Source of the DNA: Plazaster borealis
Taxonomy: Eukaryota; Echinodermata; Asteroidea; Forcipulatida; Labidiasteridae
Direction: 5' to 3'
DNA: 64,000 nt
Assembly (NCBI GenBank): GCA_021014325.1
Contig: CM037459.1
Span: 18,688,501 to 18,752,500, forward strand
Part shown: in pieces, positions 13,701-25,700 of the stretch
Numbering within the stretch: the stretch's first letter is position 1
How the letters are laid out: every line of letters begins with the position of its first letter
Program-made: the position numbers and the translations under genes
Notes under the pieces: generated by a model
What the model was told of the DNA's origin: nothing
What the model saw: the letters and a program-made list of their open reading frames with translations, nothing else
Databases searched by the model: none

Positions 13701-16700
13701 TTCTTGCAAGAAGCCTTTTATTCCTCTCTGAAAGCACACAAATTTGTACAACAAGGGTGTTTTTTCTTTCAACATTTTCTTGCAACTTCGATGACCAATT
13801 GAGCCCAAATTTTCACAGGTTTGTTATTTTATACGTATGTTGGGTTACACCAAGTGAGAACACTGGTCTTTGACAACATTGTGAGAACATTGTGAGAAAC
13901 GACTCCCTCTGAAGTAGCGTAGTTTTTGAGAAAGAGGTAATTTCTCACTAAAATAATAAAAGACTTCTTGCAAGAAGCCTTTTATTCCTATCTGAAAGCA
14001 CACAAATTTGTACAACAAGGGTGTTTTTTCTTTCAACATTTTCTTGCAACTTCGATGAACAATTGAGCCCAAATTTTCACAGGTTTGTTATTTTATGCAT
14101 ATGTTGGGATACACCAAGTGAGAACACTGGTCTTTGACAACATTGTGAGAACATTGTGAGAAACGACTCCCTCTGAAGTAACGTAGTTTTTGAGAAAGAG
14201 GTAATTTCTCACTAAAATAATAAAAGACTTCTTGCAAGAAGCCTTTTATTCCTATCTGAAAGCACACAAATTTGTACAACAAGGGTGTTTTTTCTTTCAA
14301 CATTTTCTTGCAACTTCGATGACCAATTGAGCCCAAATTTTCACAGGTTTGTTATTTTATGCATATGTTGGGATACACCAAGTGAGAACACTGGTCTTTG
14401 ACAATTAATTACCAAACGTGTTCAGTGCCTTTAACTATAAAGATGCAATAGGCCTACCCTTAAAGACTGCAGTTGCTAGTACTTAGCTTGCGGCAGCCTA
14501 CTTGACAAGCTTGCATGTACATGTACACCTGCAAGCTCCTGCTATGCATGCTCCTTGTCAGCTCCATGCAAGCTTGCACACATGTGCACACTTGCTGCTG
14601 CAAGCTTTCCTTGTGATTATTTCCACCCCAAGCTTGTATGTCATAAATCAAAGTTTTCTGTCAACCATGTTGTTTTAATTGACTTTCTGGTTTGTTATAA
14701 CCATAACAAACTATTATTGGAAAGAACGATGTCAGCGGCTCAAAATTTACACAACATACATGCATTGTAAGGCATTTATAAAGTGCCACTACCAAGAGCG
14801 CAGAGCATCGGGTACAAATAATATTTAGCACACTTTTTGAATTTGCACAAAGAGTCAGATTCTCTTATGGACTGCAGGCTCGAGGCCAGTGATTTTAACG
14901 TCGAGCCAGTAAACTCAAGAACAGACAAGTCCGGTGGTCTTGTGTTTTACCAATTGAATAATAATACCTCACTGTGTAATAACTTTAATTACAAAATAAA
15001 ATTATGTTCAAATGTTGACTTTGAGTATGATAAATATCTTTTAATTTAGAGGCAATTGCCTCTATGCCCTTGGTTATTGCCTAGGTCTCCCCTCCAGCAT
15101 AGAGGTGCTTTTTACTAAGGAAAAACTGCCTTGTCCTTACAGAATGAAGTATCAGGCCTGCAAGTGCCCTTAACTTCAAATAAAATTGGACCAGGGCCCA
15201 ACTGTCCCATCAGGAATAATAAGTTCAGGCCAAATGCATTTAGCAGCTCAGTTGACACCAGCACATAACAATGTTTTCATCAAATTGAAAAAGCAGATCG
15301 ATGAAAATTTCTCGCATCAATCAGAAAGTGAATCTTTGTGTGCACATGGAGCTGTTGAACAGGACAGTTGTGTTGGCGGTATCTTTCCTCGCCTTCCACC
15401 TCTAGGACCCCGATTTGAATCTTGTCGGGGGCACTACGTGGATTGGGTTTTCAGTCCCTACCTGACTGCGTGGGTTTTCCCTGGAATAAGTCTCTGGGGT
15501 TTTCCTCCCACATCTAAAACTGAAGCTTCCTTCCTTGTCTTCTCTCCATTGGGTTCTTGGCTAGTACACTGATTTTAAGTTCACTTTTCTGAGAGTCCTT
15601 GGCTTCACAACCAGAATAGGCTAAGTGAAATGAAATGAAATGACAATCCCTTTCTATGGATATTGTGAAAATTGCATCAGGAATAAAGGATTTGTGGGGG
15701 TTTTTTTCCACGGAAGTCAGGGAAAGTGCTGAGTTTAAACGTACATCGGTATAGGGTAAAACCAAATAAAAGGACAATCCCTGTTCGGTAGTAATCATTG
15801 TTTTTTGACCCACCCTCTGGTTCTTTTCAAGGTCAAACTACAGGGTTCTCCCCAGGATTTGTCAAAACTGGGGAGCATTCTGGATCCAAATTTTTGAAGT
15901 TTGACGTTGGCATGCTGAATTGAAACAAGGTCATGGGAATGTTTTTTACTTGGTGTTTATCTTCGGTTTTAAAAGCCCTACTGGGCAATCTGGGGCATTC
16001 TAAATGGTTTTATGGTGGGTTTTGTGGTGGCGTGTCGTGGCCATGCAGTTAAGAGCACAAGACTCGAGCTCTGGTGTTTCTGACCAGCATAGTGTGGGTT
16101 CGAGTCCCAGTCTCGACACTTGTGTCCTTGAGCAAGATACTTTACCATCATTGCTTTGTCTGTCGGATGGGACATTAAGCTATAGGTCCATGTACAAGGA
16201 TTGGTAGTGCACGCAAAGAACCTACATGTAGAACACTTGTTGTGGACTCAAAGAGTAGGGTTAACCTTGGTCAGTTGGTGTTTTTAGTTCACATTGGCCT
16301 ACAATATGTAGCAAGCACCATTGTTTATAAGTTTCCTCAGGCTTGCGAGGATGTACAATGATTAAGTTCATAATGGGCTATTCTTGATTTCATTACCAGA
16401 AAGACAGTCAGAATAATAACAATCTTTATGGTTTTTGATAGATTTTTTTCCTGTATTGGCCACAATGTGTGCATTCGTCCCGCAATTCGCGTGTATTGGC
16501 CCGATATGCTAGCTTGTGCATAGAATTAAGTAGCCCTGAAACATTATGGGACCCTGAACACCCTGGTTACATTAGGCCTACTTCATGCAGTATTGGTCCT
16601 TGCTCTGGTGTGAATGCAAGCTGGTGTGCATTGTTCTCTCCAATCAAAGGAAGGAAGCACAAAGATAAGAATCTTCTTTCGTCAAGACCTTGCTTTTGTT

Positions 16701-19700
16701 GTCGTGGTCTTTGGGATATCCTGAGAGGGATGAAGATCATGAATGGGATTCTAGATCTCCTGCACGGACTGGATAACAAAAGGGTGAAGGGCAAAAATTT
16801 CATGCTAACTACATTGTATAGCAGAAAAATTTGCTTTAGTGTAAGCGTATTTCACATGTTAGCAAGAAAATTAGGCGGCCAGCTTGCACGTACACCACGA
16901 ATTTGCATTGTTACATCATTCATTTTCATATACAGTAAGCAACTGAAGGTTAGCATGCCTTTTCGTGTGCTTAACGGTTAGCAGTGCTATATGAAATGGA
17001 AACTCGCATAGTAAGCACAAAATCAGCCGTTAAGAAGCTCTAATGAAATTGGGCCCAGGCCAGAGCATGGAGAAAGAAAATTCCTCCATGGTCAGCAATG
17101 GCCAGGAGTGGGGTGGTCGAGTGATGTACAATTATTGCACACTGTGATGGGGGCCCTGGTTTGTTGTACACCAAATTGTCCCGAGGGTGTACAAAACCCA
17201 AGGACCCATCACTGCCTGCAATAATTGTTTTGAGAATGGTAATAGATCGCGGGAGGGGGAAACGGACATTGTAAAGTGAAATCAATTATATTTATGTGGA
17301 AACACTGCTTCCGTTTGACTTGGGACTGCTGTGTGAGACAGTATACTGTAAAATGTTTAAAACTGTTTTGTTTTTTGGGGTTTTTTTACAGTGCAGACTA
17401 AACCTTACGCTGGATGATATCACAAGACTGACGTGTGCACACATGTACGTGCACATGTGTGTTGGAAATTGTCTTCCTGTCTTCTCCAAATATGTGAGAT
17501 TATCATAACAGTGATTGCTATTTGTGGAACAAAATACAGTCTGGTACGCTTGAGATTGTAACATGTACAACATTAAGTTGAATGTAATTTCCGATTCACA
17601 CTTAATGTTCCTGTAGATCATTTCTGTGTACGCTCACATTTACAAACATCCGATGAGTACTTTATTAACATTACACCAGAGTATCTGTCGGTGATGACAC
17701 CCAAGTCAATACCATGGTGTTTACATTGTGCATGTTAACAATGACGACAGGGAAAATCAATCTGACTATGTACACCACTGATGTACATCCATGCATAGAG
17801 CAAGGACCATGTGTGTAATTACAATACTTGGTCTTTCAAGGACAGATAGCGTCACAACACCAAATCAATACAATTGTCCACTGATTTGAAATTGAATTTA
17901 ATTTTGCTCAAAGTGTAAAGTATTTGTCAGACCACATTGTATGAGCTCAAAACTCAGAGTTTGAGAATACATACATTGTACAAATGTATGTCCAGACTTT
18001 TAAAATACAAATTCCAAGGCTCAAGACTTTTGACTGGAAGACCTATTACTGTCTTAGTTTTTGAAGACCAAAACTTGTGCGGGGTTTTCTCTATGCCCCT
18101 GGTCACTGCCTTGGTGCCCCTTGAAATGTTCCAAGTAGAAATTTTAAATTCCCTCATGGAGGTGCCCTTTCAGGGATCGAAATTAACACTCTACCGCAGG
18201 CCCGAGGCCAGTGATTTTAGCATCGGGCCAGTAAACTTACGACCGTACAAGTCCGGCGGTCATGTGTTTTTGAATAATAACACCTCACTGCATTTTTAAT
18301 TTAAATTGATTAATACAAATATCTTTCAATTCTGTTGAGTGTTGAAGTATTACCCTTAAGAAAAATGAGATCAATCTTCTCTTAGTGCTTGTTCCCAAAA
18401 CAGCTCAAATGTGAAACTGTGTAGATAGTGTTCTTCTCATTTTGATTCCGGTCTTGTAAATAATTCTCTGGTCCAGTAAAAGTTTTGAGCTACAAGCCCT
18501 GCAGTCTTGTGGATTGTTTCCCCAAATTCGAGCCCTGCCTTTACCAAATAAAAAATGCCTTGCCCTTTCAATATAAATGAAGTATCAAGCCTGATGATCA
18601 TGTACAGTACATACACGCAGGGTTTACCCTTAACTTTTTCAGTGACTACATGGACTAGCCAGCAGGACCAAGTAGCTTGTCATTTTTTACTAGTACCCCA
18701 GTTTTTTCACTGGTCCATATTTCATATTAGATAGGAATGGTTTTTCAGCACTGAACTAGCCAGTCGGACCACTTTGTGAGAATTTTAACTTGTCTTGGGT
18801 GTTTTACTGTAGCTAGCATTTGGCCAGTGGACGGAGGGAGAATGCTGTATGTACATAATGTGTACATCTAGTACGTACAAACTCAGGTTTATAGACAAAA
18901 ATTGTAGATCTTTGTACAATTGCATACCATCAAGATATGTGTACACTCTAAATATTTATTTGTCACCTCATTATATCTAGTACAGGAATTTGTATGAAAA
19001 TGTAAATATTTGCTTTTGTTTTTTATCATCACACGTATCTTCATCACACAAATTCAAGTGCAAAGTTCTCTGATTTGTATGTAAACATGTAGCTGACCTG
19101 TACTTGGTAAAGCTGTGAGAATTTGGCATAATAACAATGTTTATTTTTTTAATTGAAGACAACTAAAATACTTTACACGCTGTGCATTCACTGCAGGCCT
19201 GGTACTTCATTCTTGTAAGGGCAAGGCAGTTATTTCCTTGGTAAAGGGCACATACCTGATGTACTTTATGGATACATTTAACAGGGACAATTTCCTCCAT
19301 GCCCCCAGTTCATTTGCCTTGGTGCCTCTTGAAATGTTCCAGTAAAAACTTAAAATTCTCTTATAGAGGTGCCCTTAACCAAGGAGTATGCCCGGGCACC
19401 TCTGTGAGGGAAATTTACATTTGTACTGGAACTTCTAATGGGCGCCAAGGCCAGGGGCATTGAGGCAATTGCCTCCATGCCCCATGTTCATTTGCCTTGG
19501 TGCCTCTTGAAATGTTCCAGTGGAAACTTAGCATTTTCTTATAGAGGTGCCCTTTACCAAGGAATAGACTCGGGCATTTCTGTGAGGAAATTTTAAATTT
19601 GTACTGGGACTCCCAAGGGGCGCCAAGGCCAGGGGCATTGAGGCAATTGCCTCCATGCCCCATGTTCATTTGCCTGAACTGGAATAGGCCCGGGCACCTC

Positions 19701-22700
19701 TAAGATTCATCTTAGGATTGGTTGTCAATATTACCATACATGTAGTGATTTGTGATGTGACATCACACTTTGCTTAGCAGTTGAGTTGAGATTGACTCGC
19801 AGAATTAAGATCAATCTTAACTCTTTGTGAAATTGAGCCAAGGTTATTTATTGATCTGTGAACCATCTTTTAAGGGGCCATTCAGAATGAATCAATGTTT
19901 TAAAATGTCTATGGTTTTTTTAATTTTGTTTTGACCTAGTACACCCATCTCGCCTTAAATTTTGATTTTTAAATATTAACGGACAATTTAATTAACTGTA
20001 ACACATACACTGAAGAACAAAGTAATGCCTGAAATGAAGCAGATATTTTAGATCAATGCTCTCCAAGCTCAGGAGTTTTCAATGGCTTTTCCTGGCTTCC
20101 AGCATGCAACTTTGTAGTTGGGGACATTTTTGCCATCTAGCATCAGGCACAGAGGTTGGCTATCGAAACAAGGTTGACCGATAATATTAGACATGACAGA
20201 CTATCTGGAAGAGACCGCTGGGTATTTTTCCCCATAATATTTTTTTATTTTATTGTAAACTGATTGTCGATTTTCAGTTATTTCTTTGACACACTCACCC
20301 ACAATTTTGAAAAAACATTAAACATCAATTAATCTGAATGGCCCCTAACCAAGTGCAGGAATAAAACAATTTGTATTTATGTTTATTGCTGTATCCACAT
20401 TGGCTGTTTAGAAAGAAGAAGAAAGGACATTGCTTATCACATTTTGTTAATATTTCTAAATTATCTTCACTTTAACTCTTGTCTCCCTTTTGGCAGAAAG
20501 TTGATGTCACATGTCATACTGTTGATGACTTGATGACAAAAACAGTGGAATATCTACAGCCTAACCCAGGTAAGTGTTACTATAGTGCTAGGTTGACTGC
20601 TACATTGTAGGTTGAGAATGATGTTTCCTCTATATATTTGGCTTATTACTGTCAAGTGTAAGTTAGCAGGCATCAGTTTGACCCAGAATCTGTGTAGTGG
20701 ATAAAATCATGAAAAACAAGATAAAGTAATAAACACAAGTGAAATCACTGACCCATTTAACTCAATTTTGTTCACCTATTACAGGCCTCAAATTTCACGG
20801 CGGCCACGACGGCCATGGCCGTCGGTGCCCTTGTAACTGGCCGTGGTGCCCCTCGAAAAAATACCTTCTTCACAGCCGTAATTGCCGTGCCCTTTTCCCC
20901 CGTTGGCCGTCGTGCCCTTTTTACATATTGTTTTGTTTTCGGCCGACGATGTGGGGAGGTAAAATAATTATTATCCATCGAAATATATTCATGAGGGGAT
21001 GGCGCAACGGAGATTCAACGCAACTTGTTGTTCATCACCGCGACGCTATGCCGCAAACACTGCACACAAACCATAGCCCAAACTTCTGACGTCCCGCTTA
21101 AGCATGGGACCAGTCTAACACGATCCCTTGAACGACAGAGGGCGCTGTTGTCATGAGCGCCCTCTTTCGGTTGAATTGTCGCTCTGTGTAACAGCGGTTT
21201 GTGAATGGACGGACCGAAAACTTAGTGAATGAAACGTCTCCTGGGAAAACTTTTCGGGGTAATTTGCCAATAATACAACGCTTGAAGTGATAATGTGAAG
21301 GATCAGTTTGAAAACTCTGCTGCTGAATGCAAGAAACTAAACTTCTTTTAGTGGTAATTTCTGTGAACTTTTTTTATTATTTTTATTTTGACTTAATCCT
21401 TAAGGGTTTCATGAATAAGACATGATTTATTAATATCTTATTCATGTAAATTGTTTCATTGGGTTCACCACCCACAGGGGAACCTCTGGCCAATTTTTTA
21501 ATTTTGTTGAAGAGTAAATTCAACGAAAATGCAACAAAGTCGTGTGCACTATGGTTTTATTTTGTTTTTCAACTCTCATAATTTAATGGCCTTCGTGCCT
21601 TTTTTGTTTTCACATTTTTGGCCTTGGTGCCCTTTCTAATGGCCTTGGTGCCCTCCAAAATTTGGACTGCTCCAAGGCCAAAGTGGCCTTGCCCTAAAAA
21701 TTGTGAAATTTGAGGCCTGCTATTATAGCCAAAGCGGGTATTGTTCAAAATGGATCACAATAAAAATAATGCCTTTAATATATAGAAACTGAGAGGGAAA
21801 AATAAGTATGTGTTTTTTCCCCTGATATTTCTGATTATTACAATAATGTGTCATGGCCTAACACATCGAACTCAAGTTGTGATGGCTGAGTCATCAGAGT
21901 GTGGGTTCGAATCCTGCTCCTTGCACTTGTGACCTTCAGCAAGACACTTAACTATAATTGCTTCTCATCACCCAGGAGTAAATGGGTACCTGCAAGGGTA
22001 GAGATTGTTGATATGAATGATTAGCAACCTGTGCACCCATTTGGCTGCCGGTGCTGCATACATGTACTCCTAAGGAGTTGAGTTGGTTTCTGGAATACTT
22101 TGGTCCTGATTGAACAAGTATAATAATACTGTCAGGCGATTTAAGGGGCCTACAAGTACTTGGCTTGAAATAGCGCATGATAAATACACATCATTATTGT
22201 TATTAATATTTTTATAAATACAGTGTCGAGAACAATGAGTAAGATCAGAGGCCAGAACAAAGGAGTGAAAAGTCTGCAACCTGTCGGCCTCTTAGGAGAA
22301 GTCATGGTCAAGAATGGTAAAGATCTCGGAGAAGACTCCTCATTCGGTAAGGAATATTGGCTGATGATATCTTGTGAATCTTGTTTCTTCAGCAGAGGAA
22401 AATCTGGGCTCGAAACTCAAGAAAATTATCACAAGAACATATGGCTCATAACTCAGAACTGTCATTGGACCAGAATCACTCTAAAGAAGACCAGAAATGT
22501 TTTCTTAATTTTTTCGTATTTGTCCTTTGCTTTTTTTTGGGGGGGGGGTTGAAACTTAACCAATAAAGTTAGTAAATTTGTCTTAAAATTTGGTGGAAAA
22601 CAGTGGACCACTGGACTTATTCAGTTTTGAGGTTACTGGTGTAATTCTAAAATCACTGAACTCAGGCCAGTGGTCCGTTGCAAAATGCACACTGCTCCAA

Positions 22701-25700
22701 AATTGATGACAGACCCCAAGCGGGAGCCCAAGCCTAGGTATTGAACCTTGGTCAACTGAGTTGTAAGAAGAGGAAACTTTGTCAACGTCAGCCAGATTAT
22801 TAACACTCTTGAGGTTTGTTCTCATTGTATCTCTCCAGGTTCAGCCATGGTAGACATGGGAGAGTCATATCGGCAGCTCTCCGAGGTCAAAGACGCCTTT
22901 GACTTGAACGTCAAGCAGAACTTCCTCGATCCCATGGACCATCTTAAAAACAAAGACTTGAAAGAGATTAATGTAAGTTGTGTATTTGTACAGTGAGTGA
23001 TTAGATAGCTCTTGAGATCCGGGTCCAGTTTCATAGAGCTGTTGAACACATTGCTGCTAAGCAGATATGAGCTGGATACCAGTCACAAATTGTACATGTG
23101 ACATGGTAGTTTGGCTGGTAACCTTATTCTGGCTCTATGAAAGTCGGCCCTGGCTGACGGGCTAAGATTTGATGAGGCATTATGACTCTGATCAATGTAT
23201 AAGATTTGAAAAAGTTGTAATGTTTCTTTGTATAATACATGGAATTTTCCATGAGAATGCATCGCTATCATATTTTTAGTTTCCACGAAGATGCTTTGCT
23301 GTCATATTTTTGGTACAGGAAAAAATTACAAACTACCAAAAGTTGCCACTCAATGTTGTCTTTCGCCTCTGAACATCCGATGTCATCACTTCGAGGGCTG
23401 TGAATGTCACCGGATACCAGCCTCCAAAATCATCATGCAACTACCAGGGATAAACAGACATCCACCTTTGACCTTTTGCTTTGGGTCTCCATAGGCACTT
23501 GATGATTTAACATGAATATTAATTATCTTGAAAAGTGATACCTTTTTTAAATGGGTTTGTGAGTATGTGCTGCCTATCGCATGCTTATTGAAGACCAGTA
23601 TGGCACAACAATGCGCAAAAAAAGGGACCATTCTTATTTTCCTTTTGCATTCTCTCGCATCATCCATACCTGCCAATCATTCCGATTTTGGCGTAATCAT
23701 TACGGAAATACGAGCTGTGTTACGGATTACGAATCACTCACCCTTTATTACGCATTTCCTCAAAATCATGTACATTGTTAATTTAATACAGTGATTTATG
23801 AATATTTTGAACGGTATGATGTATCAATTATTTATCCGTCTTGTTTTCCAAGCAACATATTTGTCGCGTAAAAAAAATGCGTAAAATGCTCCGCATTGGT
23901 CTTTCATTGGAGCCGTTGTTGTTAATTTTTCGTCTAGCGCGATTGCCATTATACATGTACTTCAATGCCATTGTTCCATTGCATCAAGAGAGGGCGCTTT
24001 ACTAAAAGCTGTATTAAAAAGCCAACACCTTGAGACAAAACTAGGCGCACATGGTTGTCCCACACGACGTACGTTGTGTGTGTGTGTGTGTGTGTTCTTT
24101 TGCGACAAGTAAATAATATGGGCAGTCTGACCATGGGTCCGACGAGGACGCATCGCGCTTGTGGAATGACTCTAAGGAATGCTACAAAATATCTTGAAAA
24201 TGAGGATGCACAACACATTGTTACAATGTAAGAATTATGGCCTATGTTTCTGTGAATGTTTTGTCTACGCTGCAGTTAATTTTTTAAAGCCTTTTAACGT
24301 TCCTAATGGTGGCCCAAAATCCGGACACAATTTTTCTCGCTTTTTTAAATATTTTTTTTAGGGTGCACATTCAGGGTGCATACTTTTTGAAAGAATCACA
24401 TGATTTTGCTTGATTTTGCTTGATTCCTCTTTTTCATTTCTCAAAGTTGGCAGGTATGCATTATAGCAGCCATTTTATCAATATTTTATGCTCATAATTT
24501 TGATATCAGAGCTGCCAACTCTCTCTGATTCTGCAGAGAGTTCCCTGAAAATAAACCAATCTTTCCATGTTCTAATGAACAAATTTGAAAGTCTCCCTGA
24601 TAACGGAAACTTGTTTCCTATTATGTTGAATGTAATTCTAAATATCTCCCTGATTGTTGTACAAAATCTCCCTGAAAATAAACAAATTTGTCCATGTTCT
24701 GATGAACAAATTTGAAAAATCTCCCTGATTATGGAAACTTTTGCCCTATTATGCTAAATGTAATTCTAAATATCTTCCTGATTGTTGTATAAAATCTCCC
24801 TGATTGCAAGGTGCAAATGTTGGCAGCTCTGTGATTGATGTGGCTTTGTACAAACTTAGTACAAAGTAAACATTTATTTAAACCTCACAGTCATAAAATG
24901 AGTTTCATTTTCCACTGTTTGTACTAGCTCTAAACATGGTTTTGATGCGTGAATCATTTAAGAATAGTAATTGACTGTTTCACTTTCTTTTTACAGCATC
25001 ATCGTAAGAAGTTAGAAGGAAGGCGGCTCGACTTTGATTACAAGAAAAAGAAGCAAGCGAAAGGTAAACATTTAGTAATTTTCCCCGTATTTTGTTATAT
25101 TTATTAGACATCTAATTTTTCTCTTTTATTGATAACAGATACATGGTAATGATAAGACAAATATTTTATTGTGTATTTCGTTTAAGAAATACAAGTAGGA
25201 TGCAAGGTTAACAAAAGCCAAATGTAAACCCAGACGATAAACTTATGTATTTTGTTGCCCTGAAAGATTCTTGTGCAGTGAATTTCATCTTCTACCTCCC
25301 CCCTCCCCCCCACACTTACACAAAAGGAGAAGTTAAATTCAACCGATGGGAGACATGTGGGAATAGAAATGCTAGATTTCATCAGATTCACCAGATAAAT
25401 CCATTGTTCTAGGAAATGTACATAATAAATGGAAATTTACCTGATATGTCTGCTGCCACTGTGCATTTGAAAGTCTCTGTGTTGGTTAAAAATCTGTTTT
25501 GTTTGTTTTCAAAGTAAATGTGGAATAACTCTTTAGAGATGCTGGGTCCGTTTTTTTGGCCTATTTGACCTAATTTAGAATTAAATTTTAAATGGCTAGC
25601 TTTGTTGATTCAAGAAAGTTAAATGCTTTCATTTAAAGTATTGCACACAAAATAATCCGCCAGTGATAATTTGTACTGTAGTTAATTAAAAACTAAATAT

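Larger units (their letters stand above)
10009..20496 (+). other. Endophilin intron 2 (10.5 kb)
   Basis: A repeat-dense intron: family-C fragments at 10431, 12380, 15047, 18080 and 19190-19690; family-D at 11520; SINEs at 11745, 12521, 15345 and 16026; a triplicated family-B MITE at 13531. The 17053-17940 and 19700-20490 parts are AT-rich with only short palindromes (for example 17141-17214). No convincing alternative exon was found. Confidence 0.6.
22973..24996 (+). other. Endophilin intron 5
   Basis: It contains a family-A MITE remnant (23021), two inverted-repeat elements (23663, 24507) and a GT microsatellite. The rest (23150-23660) is unremarkable. Confidence 0.6.

Noticed and set aside
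16469..16981. 170-codon plus-strand ORF in endophilin intron 2
   Set aside because: No recognisable domain, mixed composition, and its 3' part overlaps a family-A-type repeat. Not supported as a gene.
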